Shown here in pieces: positions 1 to 11,928 of a DNA stretch of 64,000 nt (positions within the stretch are counted from its first letter, which is position 1; every line of letters starts with the position of its first letter). The stretch comes from Breviolum minutum Mf 1.05b.01 (taxonomy: Eukaryota > Sar > Dinophyceae > Suessiales > Symbiodiniaceae). Below the pieces are notes generated by a model. It saw only the letters and a list, made by a program, of their open reading frames with translations. It did no database searches and was not told the DNA's origin. The position numbers and the translations under genes are program-made. The stretch covers positions 1 to 64,000 of the forward strand of contig DF241459.1 of the NCBI GenBank assembly GCA_000507305.1, written 5' to 3'.

Positions 1-73
1 GGGTGGGGGGGAACCAGGGGGGGCTGGATCATATATACATATTTGAGTTGCCACCACCCAGTCCTGTTGCCAC

Positions 74-164
74 CCTGCAACTTCCTCAATCTCTCATAGC
101 TCAGCTCCGCATTTCTCACATCTCCGAGCTCGGCGTAGTCATTCATCTTGATTTCCAATGATGC
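74..164 (-). CDS. possible PPR-repeat exon at the left edge
   Basis: A 91-nt stretch on the minus strand is open for 30 codons, preceded by a TTCCAG acceptor and followed by a GT donor. The peptide contains AELGDVRNAELSYERL, which resembles the second half of a pentatricopeptide repeat (helix-turn-helix, 'GDV..Ae.w...m'). PPR proteins bind organelle RNA and are abundant in dinoflagellates, but a single repeat is weak evidence. The gene would continue beyond the left end of the window, so it is partial. It could also be a TPR-like repeat. Confidence 0.4.
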
Positions 165-275
165 CTGGAAAAGGATTTTGTAAAATGGGAGAAAATCGAA
201 ATAAAGTCCTGGTGCTAAAAAAGTGAGTCAAGCATCAGTTGGAATTCAATTAGATAAAATATTATATCGTATTCT

Positions 276-540
276 TTATAATTGTCTATAATCATCATAT
301 CTTTCCAGTTTTCTGTAGCCATTGCTCACAGTATTGCTTTCTATGATTTCAATCCCAAAGCATTGCACCAAAAAATGTGCAATAAACTCTCTCCGTCCTT
401 GGGCCCTTGTCGCCCACGTGGCGGAAAAGGGATCCTTAGCTGCAGGATGCTGCAGGGAGACGTCGACCAAACGCCGCATTGACTCCACATGATACAGCTG
501 AGAGCTGTACGATTCCACTGTAGATCTTGGCAATTTGCAG
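276..540 (-). CDS. probable exon, function unknown
   Basis: An open frame with coding-like amino-acid use (PRSTVESYSSQLYHVE, then RRLVDVSLQHPAAKDP) covers most of this stretch on the minus strand. It lies just upstream of the PPR-like exon and may belong to the same gene. No domain is recognised and the splice borders were not fixed. A further short open piece with acceptor and donor lies at about 925-1009 (begins ANALEDAPWCRRVVV) and could be another exon. Confidence 0.35.
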
Positions 541-1046
541 AAAACTACAAAAATCAACAGGATAACTCCTGAACAACGGGGATACAGACTGGGTGTGTTT
601 CTTAAATTGGCTTCAATCATTTTCAATGAATATACGTGGTTGACACTTCATGTGCTACGGAGTCCTCGGCATCGTGTTTTGGTTACCATGGCCCAGCATG
701 GCTGCAGGAAGATTGCAACTAGATGAAATAGCTTCGACTTGGCAGGACGTGGAGACTGCGCTTTTTGGGTGGATAACAGTGAATGAGATTGAATGATACT
801 GTCTTTTTTTTGGGGGGAGGATTTTACAGAAAACAAAACTATACGAAATGTAACATAACACCACTGTCACTGACTTTTTCTTGGGACTAAATGCTGCGGG
901 TGAGATAGGAATCAGCAACTGATCCTGCAACTTCCTGCCACGTCCACAAAGGCGGGCTCCCTTGCCACAACGACTCGACGACACCATGGAGCATCCTCCA
1001 AGGCATTGGCCTTCGCAGAATGTTGCCATGTAAGCGGTACTCCCAT

Positions 1047-1118
1047 CATGGTTCAGTGGAAAATTACCCTAGAAAGGAAACTAATATTGGAGATACACCC
1101 ATTTTCCACTGAACCATG
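1047..1118. repeat. inverted repeat, family F
   Basis: Arms of 18 bp match perfectly: CATGGTTCAGTGGAAAAT at 1047-1064 and its reverse complement at 1101-1118, with a 36-nt loop. No other copy was noticed in the window. It lies between possible PPR exons and the aminotransferase gene. Confidence 0.8.
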
Positions 1119-1373
1119 AGTGTGAAACAGGAAGAGTAGATGATGTAAACTGCAAATTTATTATTTCCCTGCTGCCAACCCCCGATGGTTGCTTTTTTTC
1201 TTTCTCACGGGAGTCATCTGCAAATTCAGGACCTGCAGTCCTGGTATCACTTCAAATGTAATCCAAATGCTACAAAACACAAAAAATGCTCTTGGCAAAT
1301 TCTTCGCAACCAAGTAGCCTGTACTGTGAAACCATGGTTTGTATGTTTGTATGTTTTTGTCGATGCATCCACA

Positions 1374-3205
1374 TCACTTCACTACTTCAGCGATTTGTGG
1401 TGCAAGAACAATGATGGGAAGCAATGCACCACCTCTGGAACGAACCAAATGTTGTGTGGACTTAGGCTCCATCGTCTTGCCTTTGACTGCTGTAGCAATG
1501 ACCATTTCTTTACACACATCTGGTCGCAGACCTGGAGGATTCACCAAAATATCTGGATGTTCATAGTTCACTGAGACAGCTGGAACGATTGTCAATCCAG
1601 CTGACTTGAATAACTCCAAACGATGGTGGCCATCAATGACAACATCATAACCTTGGAGGCTTTGCAGGGAACCGCCACGGATGCGGTCAGAAAAAGTTCC
1701 AACAAATATATATTCTCCCTAAAATGCTGGTTTGATGGTGATGAATCCCATGGTACAAAGTAAAAAATCACCCAAACAAACACATCCAAGTAGCGGGAAT
1801 CAATGATGATTGCAGGCAAAATCTTCACTGGTAGGTCCCGAACATAGTTTTTCAATTTGTCCGCTCGATCGGTCAAGACTTCCTCATGAGGATGTAAGTC
1901 ATCAATGTGGACCAAACGGACACCATCGATGACATCAGGATTCACATCAGCAGAAGTACCAAATGTAGTTTGCACCATCGCTGCATTGTTCTCCCGTCGA
2001 AGGAGTGCTTGATACAAAACAGAAAAATCATATGGCCTGCGTACTGCCAGTCTCACAACACTTGGTCTATCATAGCCCGAAGCTGCATGGCGAATAGGGC
2101 AACCACAATTCAAGGCTGTTCGGTATACATCCTTAGCCACTTCTGGACATCCGGTATCAATCCAAATCCATGAAAGCCATGGCTTTCCAAGAAATTTCCA
2201 TGTTGGATGCAGCCTCTGCAAACGTGCCACCATGTGTGACCGCCAGGCTGGAGTTTCTTCCCATGTTCTTTCCAAATAACTCCGATCCAAGATTGCAGCT
2301 TTCAGGTAAGCTCGGGCAAAAATCGTCACAGACCATGGCACTTGCAATGATAGCAAGTGATCCCTCTTTTCCTGAGTAGGACATAACACTGTCCCAATTC
2401 TTAATCCAGTACATGCGAATATCTTTGTCCACGATTGCACTAGAAAAATATTGATATGTTTCTTCACCATCGACTCGACAAATTTGGAGCTCACTCCTCG
2501 TTCTTGAAAATCTGGTCCAGCCCAAAAGAGCATAGATTCATCCACTAAGACCCAGCTACCTGGTGCTGCATTTGCTGTTATCCAGCTTTCCATTTCTTCT
2601 CTTTCTAGAAAATCACCGGTAGGATTGTTTGGATTCACTAAACAAATAATAGATGCCTCCTGAGGTTTATCAGTTCTTTCTCGCCCTGCATTTGTACATG
2701 CACGTTGATATTCCCTGTATTGTACTTCTGTCGCAGGATTCAAGCAATACTTTCCTGAAGGAGCAGCACGTGCCAAAAGGTCGATCAATTCAGAAGCTCC
2801 GTTGCCAAAAATCAGTTGCTGTTGCGCTTGTGATTTTCCATCATTTCCTCTAAGGAAAGTAGCTACCACTTCTTCTAGTTGAAGATCACTACGTTGTGGA
2901 TAGTGTTCAACTGCGGGAGCTGAAGTTACACTTTGACTTGGATTCCAATCCTTCAAGGCCTCCAAATTTTCTTGTCCTGCTAGGAGCTGTTGTACAGCTT
3001 CCAATGCTTTTGGAACTGGTCCCAAGGCGTTGGTGGTGACGGAAAAATCGCAAACCAAACGATCCACTTTGTGGATATCATCACCTCCATGTGTCTCTGC
3101 ACCAGAGGAGATAGTTGAACGACAGATGCGTGTGCACGTCAAAAGACGTGCAGGACGCACACGCTGCAGCAGAAGCGCTGCGAGTCGGTTACTTCTTGCG
3201 GCCAT
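1374..3205 (-). CDS. PLP aminotransferase/decarboxylase fused to SerK/SbnI-like kinase domain
   Basis: Two exons, 3205-1784 and 1718-1374, are joined by a 65-nt GT-AG intron and give 588 residues. Residues 1-35 are Arg/Leu-rich and look like an organelle targeting peptide. Residues about 50-400 form a fold-type I PLP enzyme of the HisC/CobD class: NPNNPTG at 191-197, the cofactor-pairing Asp in VDES at 222, Lys261 in SWTKIFACTGLRIG as the Schiff-base lysine, and an Arg-rich carboxylate site near 385-390. Residues about 425-588 form a second domain with HPHEE (438-442) and DGHHR (503-507), the signature of the ParB/Srx-fold free serine kinases SerK and SbnI. A Met 17 codons upstream (3256) is in frame; the inner Met was chosen because the presequence starts there. 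The fusion suggests phosphorylation of Ser/Thr by one domain and use of the phospho-amino acid by the other. That coupling is inference. A plain histidinol-phosphate aminotransferase role is the alternative. Confidence 0.85.
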
Positions 3206-4068
3206 TTTTGGTGAAACTGCAAGAGTCGAGAATTTCCTTTGATCTGTAGTGGCCAATGGTGTTCATAGATGTCCATAGCATGCTTGTGAAATATTTGTGA
3301 AACACAAAGGGATCCAGCAGCCCTTTTGAGCAAATGAACAAAAATATCGAGTCTCAACAAAAACGCATCCAATCCTATGCCAAAAAGGTATGCCGCCTGT
3401 CTCCGGCAAGCTGCCATAGAAAAAAGAAGCACCGCCATCAATACCTGAGGCAATTTGTTGCTCCATAAATCGCTCCCTTCCGTAAGCAAAACACCAGCTA
3501 TGATCGTATCTAGCTAAGGTCCCTTCCGGTCATCCATACCTCCCGACCTCGTGGTTGTTGGTTGAAATGACTCTAAGTTTCCAGACATCTCTGAGCCATG
3601 CAATCATCAACCAATCAGCAACAGATGCATCGAGGCTCCAAGCTGCAACCTTCCAGACCATCGGGGACGCATCGGGATGTCATGGGTGAACAAAAATGCT
3701 GAACGCTTGATGAAAACTGCAAGTGTGGCTGTTTTTTTGTTTTTGTGGCGAGGTTTTTTTAGGTTCCAACATTTCGGATCCTCAAAAATTTAGGTTGAAC
3801 GAATTTTTCACTCTCCAAAAAACCCAATTGAAAATTGTATAAGCCCGTTTGAAAGGCAGCAAATGTGTTGCCCATTTTGTTCTGTTTGGTAAGCTTTGGT
3901 GGCTGCCTGGTCCTTCCACCAAACATCAACATTGAAGCCAAATGGTGACCACATCGCCACTGGAGCCTCAACGGTTGGAACCAACTCACGGAAGTTCCCA
4001 AAGTTTCCCAAAAAAATTCAGGGCCAAAAAGTCAACTCGACATTTTTGTTGTTTTCCACTCCCAAAAT

Positions 4069-4135
4069 CAGTTTTCAAGTCATTTTTTGTTCCAGTTTTC
4101 AAGTCATGTTTGTTCCAGTTTTCAAGTCATTTTGT
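4069..4135. repeat. tandem repeat, 3 copies
   Basis: The unit GTTCCAGTTTTCAAGTCAT recurs three times in a row with small differences in the T run that follows. No gene is nearby. Confidence 0.8.
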
Positions 4136-5144
4136 TGTACGACGCATGGCAAACAGTTACTGGGAGCAACATTTTCTGGAGAGATCTGAGGGCCACCCAC
4201 CAAGCAAGCATCTGCCAGGACCGAAATCCTTGAAGCTGGAATCAAACCAAGGTCCAAATAAAAACTTGATAACAATAACATTAACATTGATAGCGGCTTA
4301 TCATAGTCCCCTGCCATATAACATCATATAACTAGGTCGTATTTCGTCCCCCCAAAAAACAGTAAATGTACATGCAAATAACCAGGGTTTTGATCACTGA
4401 CTTATTTTTGAATCAGCCAAGTGTTTTTTTTTTTGAAAGCAAGCATTTTGGATGATGAGTTGTTTAAAAAAAAAACATCATTTTGGATCAGCATCTAACT
4501 ATATATGATTCATCCAAGGAGCGCGAGCAGAGTTCGACAAACAGTCATCCTTCTTGACTCCATCTCGGCCTCAAAATGTGACCCAAAATTGACATGATTT
4601 TTTATCAACACACACAGGCATGGCAAAACTCAATCTGGCCTCAGGAAAATAGATGATGATGTCTGACGTATCATGTACTATCATGTATATATATATATAT
4701 ATACGTATATATACATTCACTTATACATTCATATATGTGTGTATACATATACCATTAAGTACACATGTTTTTAGTTGTTTTCTTTGGACATTTTTGTAAT
4801 CCTTCCACATTCTCATTTAGTAAAACAGTCCGCACTCTACACCAAAACGTGTGCGTTCTAGGAGGTCACAGGTCATCACAAAAAAGGCAAGCTACCAAAC
4901 CCTGATAACATGTGACATTCTGCACCTTCTGCACCTTCTGCCTCTCCAGGTTTAAAGGAACATGGGAAATGTTAGTTCCCCATAGTTCCTTGATTTTGTA
5001 ATCCAGGTCACCAACTGCAATGCTTTTTTAGTCAACTTTCTGCGCTAAGTTTGTGGCAATTGGTGCCAAAGGCACTCGGCCTGGAGATCGCTGAAGCGGT
5101 TTTCTCTCATTAGTTGTTCATACCTTATGACCCCCGCCAGGTAC

Positions 5145-5249
5145 ATCCCCGAAGTTTAACATAGCCCCTCAAAAATGATGGTTAAAAAACTACTTTCCTT
5201 CTGGGATGGTAATTTTTCAAGGGATATATATTCAACTTCCAGGGGGTAT
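5145..5249. repeat. inverted repeat, family D
   Basis: The left arm contains CCCCGAAGTTTAACATAGCC and the right arm has the degenerate complement ATATATTCAACTTCCAGGGGG. Sister copies are at 26372-26475 and 31470-31549. Confidence 0.6.
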
Positions 5250-6517
5250 GCAATTGAACAACTCGTTGCTTCCTCATATTTGGCTTTCCACATCACCCAA
5301 TGCCTTCTTCCATAGACTCCATCATCTTAGGACACAAAGTTTCAAGTGAAATCAAACAAGCGCTTCAAATGCAGGTGTTGTCCTCCTCACAGGGGAGCAT
5401 AATTTCAAGATTTTTTGTTTGCTGTATAGAATTGGTCGATATTGGAATGCGATATTGGAATGTAGTATCAAAAGGTAGAACATAAAGTATATATATACAC
5501 ATAATATTCTACATATTATATTCTCATTTCACAAAAGTATCAGTATATCTACCATTGCTCCAATTTGCTGATCCATTTTGTTCCGTGAGTCTTCAATGTT
5601 TTGTTTCATCTCTTGAACCGAAAACAAACAACTCTGGGGAGTTACCAAAGCATCCCCCTTGACGCCAAGCTTAGCACAATTTCAGAACGACTCGGCTTGC
5701 ACTCACTTTTGTCAACCTCGACATCTTCACAACTCAGCTTTGTCAGTGAGTTGCCTGCACAGTGATATGGTTTTGATGTGTGTGTGTATCTATATGTAGA
5801 TAAATACGTATAGATATTTGCTCATGTTGAAAACATTGCACCTGAACATCTTGAAAGAAACACAAACTAAGTCATGACTTATGACTACAACATCTACATA
5901 TCTTAGATTCCTTTTTCCATTTGTTCCTTTTGGTTAACCGGATGTTTGCTGCATCATAATCCGCCCGGTCTCTTTGCTGCTTCATAGTGTTTTCCTTCCC
6001 TCAGGAAGCCATGGCTGAAACAAAGGAGGGCACCTCCTGCCGTCGGGAAACGTCGGGAATTCATGGAAGTTTCCCAGGGATTCCTGTAACGAGATCCTGG
6101 TATTTTCAATTGATAGGGTTTTTTTCCTAGGATCCTCAGGATCTTCATTCATAACATCTTGATATTTTACCTGGGGAGGATGTTTCATCCAAAGATCACC
6201 AAGAGTTTCAGGCTCCTAACATGGTGGTACTGTACCTTATGAGGCTGCTTTTTACATAAGGCTCACATACAGCTTATATCGGTGAGGATGCCTCCATTTT
6301 AGGTATCTTAAACTTTTGGTGATATGACATTCCATTATGCTGGTTGGTTCATAGGGATCCTTATTCATGGCTCATGATAATCTCCATATACAGTACCTGG
6401 GTAGTGTTTCATCCCTTATATACAGCAAATAACCAGAGTTTTGCAAGGGTTGTGATCACAGCTCACGGGGGTCAAATCGATCGGAAAGCCGATGGATACA
6501 TGTCACAGGCAACTGAC

Positions 6518-8969
6518 CTTGTCACCGCTTGTTTTCATCTTCTCGGGGGTCAAGACTTTGTCGATGAGGCCATACCTTGCTGAATTGACACAACTGATCA
6601 CAACACAATTTAAAACAGTGTTTGGAGGATACTGGAGTCTGATTATACGTGGAATTCTAGGGAAGAGATAAGAACTATCTATCATAATTACTAAGCATTT
6701 TGGCAAACAATTATATAGTTACACTTATAGTACATGTTACAACAATGTACAAAACAATGAAGATGTGTCTTGCTATTTGATTTGATGCGAAAGAAGAGTG
6801 TTTTAGCCCAGAAACTCTACAGCTTCATCAGGCGTCATGTAGTAGCATCTGTTGGTGTCCTGGCGATGGAACACCTGAACAACCTATCTATTGGGTTCAC
6901 CCCCCACCCAGGATTCCAGTCACCACTAGGATTGTTTTTTTTTGGGGGGGGGGATCTCTGCAGACCTTCAAACTTACCACTGGGGGGATCTGAGGGGTAG
7001 ATCCAACCTATCTACAATTTTCTTCAAATTCCTACCCCTTCTCATCCGATCTTGGCATCACAAAATTCTGTATATGATAGGTCACATGCGCTCCTCTACC
7101 ACCTGCTCTTTTGTTTTTCCTGTGGCTTTGGAGAGCAACTCACTCATAGTGGAGCGGTTCTGCAAAACCTACAGCCAACGGTATGAACACCCGGCAATTT
7201 CCAACTTGCATAGCATCTGTCAACAACACTATGACACTATGACCCATACAACTCATAAGACTCAATCCAAATACACACACAATCATTATGAATCAAGCAT
7301 TAAGACTAGACTGTAAAATTGCAAAACTAATCTTTATTTTTTTCAGATAATACAGTGAAACATGTGAAACACATGTGAAACCATCAAGTCATTTCAAACT
7401 CCGTGCCTCCCGTGCCAGAATTCGAATGTCAGAGGCTTGTCGAGGACCCCTGGCAGGGGGTTCTCGAGGCTCCGAAAGCCTTGGTTTTTTCTCAACGGAT
7501 TGGTGGTGGAAAGAGTTGAGGATGGCACTGATTAACCTGTCATCAAATGATGTATGGTGCAAAACAGAATTATTTTGAAATTTGAATACATAATCTATAT
7601 TGATTTGAGATATTTTAGAATATTTTTTTCAGTATAAGTTGTGGAGATGTCGAGTCTTGGCAGTTTCTCCCACTAGTAATACACTTGGTCTTTGCTTTGG
7701 ATTCGTGTTTGGAGGAATGTTAGCTGCATTGTTCAATACTGTTGATGGAAGAAATCCTGCACCACCTGGGATGTGTAAAACCTTGTAAATAATGGGATAA
7801 ACCACCTATATCAACTGGCGCAGGATTTCTTCCATCAACAGTATCATTGATCTTTTTTAGAATTGACCATTGGTTCAATGGAACTGTTTCAAGCTGCGCA
7901 AATATCAAGGCCCCTGGCATCACCGTCGCATTTGGCAACGCGAAACCTAGGTGGGTCCACCAGTCCATTGGGAATTGTTGGCAGTGCCTCCCTGCGCCCA
8001 AAATCAATGCGTTTAGAAGTGTCAAGACATAATGATGGTTTACTAAGCGGAAATTGAGTGGCAACTAACGACCCACTAGTGACAATAAAACCAAACAACA
8101 AAATAAACTCAAAATATGAGGCACTGCCTGGAAAATCTCCGCTAGCAACATGTAGCCAAGAAGCGCTTCCCCTTTTTGCCCAATCCCAACAGTACAGCTG
8201 CAGTACCATAGGCCTGATGCTAGAATGAAGTGCACCAGGTGTACATATCTGAAAATCTGCAAATGCAACAAAACAACATCATAGAAACGAATGATCCCAA
8301 GAACCCAATGACATCCTACAATACATTCTCATATTCTTGATCATCTTGTTTTATGATTTGAGTCACTTGGGTGATTGCCTGTCCAATGGCAATGGTCTGG
8401 ATGTCAGGCTTGATGTACCTGAAAGATACATCAAAATTCGGGAACTTTCCATGGTTTCCAGCATCTTTTGATGTCCATGACATGCAGGGACGCAAACTGA
8501 GTTTGCTGACCCCATGCAGTCCGCAATGGCGAAGGCATCTGTTTCCATGCCAACTTTTGACTCTCCGATATACCTGGCGATCATATGCTGAGATGCGAAG
8601 CCCAAGAACATCGATTCCAACTGATAGACTCTCAGACGATGATTGGCAGATTAAAGGTAGGATATTAAGATTATCAATCTCACGAGTATGTTGTGGTAGG
8701 TAACAGAAGCATCTGAACCTCTTTGACACTTTCAAATTCATCCACCCGGTAATTTTCATGAAAGTTGATCAGCTTGGATGCTGTCCAGAACCTCATCACT
8801 GAACTTTTATTTCAATGAGGTGCGCCCCCCAGCAGGCTGGTTCACTCTTAACCCCTCAGCTCCGGGCCTGGTATTGTTCTTGATGGTGGATCCAGTGCTG
8901 TTAATGTAGAGTGTAATCTGGCACATCCAACATCCAAAGCCGTGCAGGTTAGCCCACAAAATTGAGGGA

Positions 8970-9022
<53 letters not shown>

Positions 9023-9613
9023 GCAACTCAAAAAACCTGTCAGGTGTTTGCACCACAACTCCCAAATTTTCTGCCAGCTTCACTGGTTTGTCAGCAGACT
9101 CATAATTCAAATATAAGAGCTGCGCAATGATCAATTCCGTGACCTTCATCGCGGGAAAGTTTCGATTTTTAGATGATTTTTGGCAGAGATCTTATGTGTT
9201 ACGTCATGACGGTTTATCATGGTTCAATATTTTTTTCAAGTTCAAGCATGTTTTTTGTAATGGTTGTGAGATGATCTTACTATCACAAGACGACTTCAGC
9301 AAAAAACTGGCCTCCGCAGTAATTGGGGTACCAAGATAAACAATGCCTCACACAAAACCCAGCCATTGCACCAGGCTGTTGTGCCATCAAAATTGTTGGG
9401 GCCACATTTGAGCTCATGGTACACCTTCAAGAAAATGCCAGGCATTTCATGTCCAAGTTCACCGCGTTTTCTCCCAGCATCAAAAAGTACCATGCAAAAA
9501 ACCCTCCGTTTCAACTGCTTGCCACTTTTAAACAACGTTTTTTGTTTTGCCCCCCAGGTACGTTCTTTCAGCAACAGCGATGGCAAGTCGGGAGGTGGAC
9601 CAATGGGAGCGCC
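6518..9613 (-). CDS. ClpP-family protein, non-catalytic ClpR type (partial model)
   Basis: Frame-consistent minus-strand exons: 9613-9562, 9346-9312, 9143-9084, 8917-8868, 8573-8511, 8418-8379, 8213-8165, 7946-7919, 7479 to about 7392, 7159-7103, 6874-6816 and 6575-6518. Joined, they read as a ClpP fold: PPPDLPSLLLKER, IVYLGTPITAE, TELIIAQLLYLNYESADKP, ITLYINSTGS, METDAFAIADCM, YIKPDIQTIAIGQ, ALPNATVM, ARGPRQASDIRILARE, and TPDEAVEYGLIDKV near the end. ClpP forms the serine-protease barrel of Clp in plastids and mitochondria. The nucleophile Ser motif (G.A.SMG) reads GQAYGTAA, and the catalytic HQP reads LSEP, so Ser and His are both absent. This matches ClpR, the inactive subunit of plastid Clp cores. 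Donors are a mix of GT and GC. The N-terminal targeting exon(s) upstream of 9613 and the last exon below 6518 are not resolved, and the join 7392 to 7159 is uncertain in phase. A weak N-terminal candidate is the open frame at 10285-10428. Confidence 0.88.
7738..7845. repeat. inverted repeat, family C
   Basis: Arms read ACTGTTGATGGAAGAAATCC and the exact complement ending TTCTTCCATCAACAGT. The internal part holds 'ATAATGGGATAAACCACC', shared with the copy at 22278-22404. It lies inside the ClpR intron 7918-7480. Confidence 0.9.
8971..9022. repeat. (CAA)n microsatellite
   Basis: About 17 CAA units in a row. They lie in the ClpR intron between exons 9143-9084 and 8917-8868. Read on the minus strand the tract would code poly-Leu, Cys or Val, which explains the artificial open frames there. 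Confidence 0.95.
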
Positions 9614-9737
9614 CTGTGGCACCGATTTTTTCACGATGACTCGGGAACTCGATGGGTGTCTACGTCCGGGGGGGTCAAAAATTGAAGCTCTTTGAAGGCC
9701 TTAAATGCCTTAAATGCAATAAGGTAGATGGTTACTT

Positions 9738-9840
9738 CAATTGGATGATTTTCACCAAATCTTTACATAGGAAATGGTTGGACATGACCATTTCATGCCA
9801 TTTCCATCCATTTTTAAACTGGTTGTTTAGAGTTCCAGGT
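9738..9840. repeat. dispersed repeat, family H
   Basis: It begins near CAATTGGATGATTT and ends TTTAAACTGGTTGTTTAGAG then TTCCAGG. Related copies are at 13598-13687 and 42918-43013. Unlike families A-F it has no clear long palindrome. Confidence 0.7.
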
Positions 9841-9960
9841 ATGCACGGTATGAATCATAGAATTTTCCAGGGAAGAACTGCCATGTTTAGAAGTGAGACT
9901 GTGAGACCTATATTTTTTTCAAGTTTTGACACCAATCAAACTGCCCCAAAATGAAATTTA

Positions 9961-10062
9961 GTTGGTGGTTTTTCACCAACCCATTTGAAAAATATGTTCG
10001 TCTAATTGGATCACTTCCCCAAAATTTGGGGTGAAACTAAAAATTATGTGAGTTGCCACCAT
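9961..10062. repeat. inverted repeat, family B
   Basis: The left arm is GTTGGTGGTTTTTCACCAAC with CCCATTTGAAAAATAT, and the middle has GGATCACTTCCCC. The right arm ends near GTTGCCACCA. One of at least eight family B copies in the window. Confidence 0.8.
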
Positions 10063-11544
10063 CTGGAAGAAGTTTGAAGTTCTAGGAGACATGTTTTGTT
10101 TTTGTGACTTCAAGTCATGCCTCATAATTTTTATTGATTGAACTCTTGCCAATCAATCAATAATTGAGAGATGGGAGATCCTCTTCGCCGCTAGCAACAG
10201 TAGAATAAGAACATGTACAGTATATAGGAACTATATATATACGATATATATATATATAATACTTTGGGATTTTGCTTGAACATTGCTCAGCTGTTTCTAT
10301 CACACTCCCGAAAAATGGTCGCCTCGTATGTCTGGGGCGCAGAAGCATAAGCTGCTCTTGCCGTTCGGTTCGTTCGCCTGCCTCGAACGGCACACCTGCA
10401 ACAACTATTGTGGCAACTTGCCACAACAGTCTTGTAACAAGTTTATATGAACCCTCTGCACCAGGCTGCTAGGGTCCTTTTTGTATACTTGATCATAAGA
10501 GAAGTCCTTATCGACTTCCCCCTTTCCATTGCTATAGATTGTCCAAAGAGTCAACGAGAAGAAATTTATTTATATTTATTTTATACCAACGGAACATGGG
10601 CCATGCAGCAACGTCATGTTTTTCAACGTGGCAGCCGTGCACCTTGACACAGCTGCGCAAGCCAACAACGAGGTGGTCCAAAACGAAGCGCCCATTGGGC
10701 TGTGAGCCGCACTGGGCATTGGCCTGCCTTCAGACAAGGACCTTTGCTGCCCAGTTGTGCAATCCCACAAGTTGCAGCAACTTATCTATCAAGAAATCAT
10801 GAGACATACATAGAAATACTATGTCCAGGCTTTGAAAGTGATAGTCACACCTCTGCAACATATGCTGATTCAACTGCGCTATTCTGAGCTTAGTAGCCCT
10901 GGACTGCGAGCATGCCGTGGCCTGCGGGCATATTCAAACATCTTAAGAACAAAATCTTCCAACTTGAATCAAATTGAGGCACCTCATCATTATTCACTAT
11001 TCCTTCAATGCTCATGAAATCTACATGTTGATTTCATCGGTGCATTCAATGCATCGATGCCTCAATGGCTCGATAGCCACAAAGGCGGCAGCCTTTGGCG
11101 CCGAAAACCAGTTTGTTGAACCAGTCAGTACATTTTCGATTTGTCAGCCAACATGAGTCTATGTTTTAACCAAAACCGGAAATGTGACATTTTGAATCAC
11201 AAGTAAGGATGTTTTGTTGAACTTTTGCTTAAACCCATAGGTTCTGTCACATGCAAGCGTTGTGACCAAAATTTGATGCTTTGTTTCATCCAATCAGCTG
11301 AAGTTGGGACAGATCCGGAGCTCAACCTCAGAAAAATGGACATGGATGATACGTCACAAGGCAATGTTCATAATGTTCATCATTGAACATCTATGCATGC
11401 ATGAAAATGAACAAAATAAAGAATAAATAGAAGTATATATATATATATATGTATATAGTATCTACTGTACATACAAAAAACATCAAAAAACAGTCTCTTG
11501 CCGCCCACAAATAAAGGAATATATCATTATATAACCACATAATA

Positions 11545-11663
11545 TGTATATAATTATATAATATAATATAATATAACATAATATAATATAATATAATATA
11601 ACATAATATAATATAATATAACATAATATAATATAATATAACATAATATAATATAACATAACA
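11545..11663. repeat. AT-rich minisatellite
   Basis: A run built from ATAAT, ATAAC and ATATA blocks (for example ATAACATAATATAATATA), repeated about seven times. It creates Tyr/Ile-rich false open frames on the minus strand. Confidence 0.9.
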
Positions 11664-11833
11664 GAACATATGTTAATATACATGGCATCTGTCATTTGCC
11701 TCATCTTTATTGATATTTTCAACTAAGCGCTGCGCATCGCCCCAAAATTTCGGGGCGTTTGCGGCTCCGTTTTGGATTTTTTGGAAAAAAAATGGCTCTT
11801 CCATGGGCATGCACTTGATTTTAACAGTCCCTT

Positions 11834-11928
11834 ACCCTCCAGGGAACTAACATATCCCCCAAAAATGGCATTTTGAAGATGATTTTCCTTTTCCCAAGGT
11901 GGGATATGTTAATCCCCTGAAGGGTAAC
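11834..11928. repeat. inverted repeat, family A
   Basis: The left arm is ACCCTCCAGGGAACTAACAT and the right arm reads ATATGTTAATCCCCTGAAGG. Sister copies are at 14029-14137, 15987-16065, 39920-40013 and 44078-44169. Confidence 0.9.

Larger units (their letters stand above)
3260..6500. other. intergenic stretch without a supported gene
   Basis: No open frame here has convincing coding character. The stretch holds a three-copy tandem repeat (4069-4135), TA microsatellites near 4686-4705, a family D inverted repeat (5145-5249) and low-complexity A/T tracts. A short Arg/Gly-rich open frame at about 5954-6188 on the minus strand might be a tail exon of the ClpR-like gene, but no family match supports it. 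Confidence 0.5.

Noticed and set aside
3203..3225. GGCCATTTTTGGTGAAACTGCAAG looks like a dinoflagellate spliced-leader remnant (CCATTTTGGCTCAAG)
   Set aside because: It is on the + strand, opposite to the gene, and overlaps its start codon region; the match is partial and probably chance.
8807..9058. poly-Cys and poly-Leu open frames
   Set aside because: They are translations of the (CAA)n tract.
11391..11722. Tyr/Ile-rich open frames on the minus strand
   Set aside because: They come entirely from the ATAATATA minisatellite.
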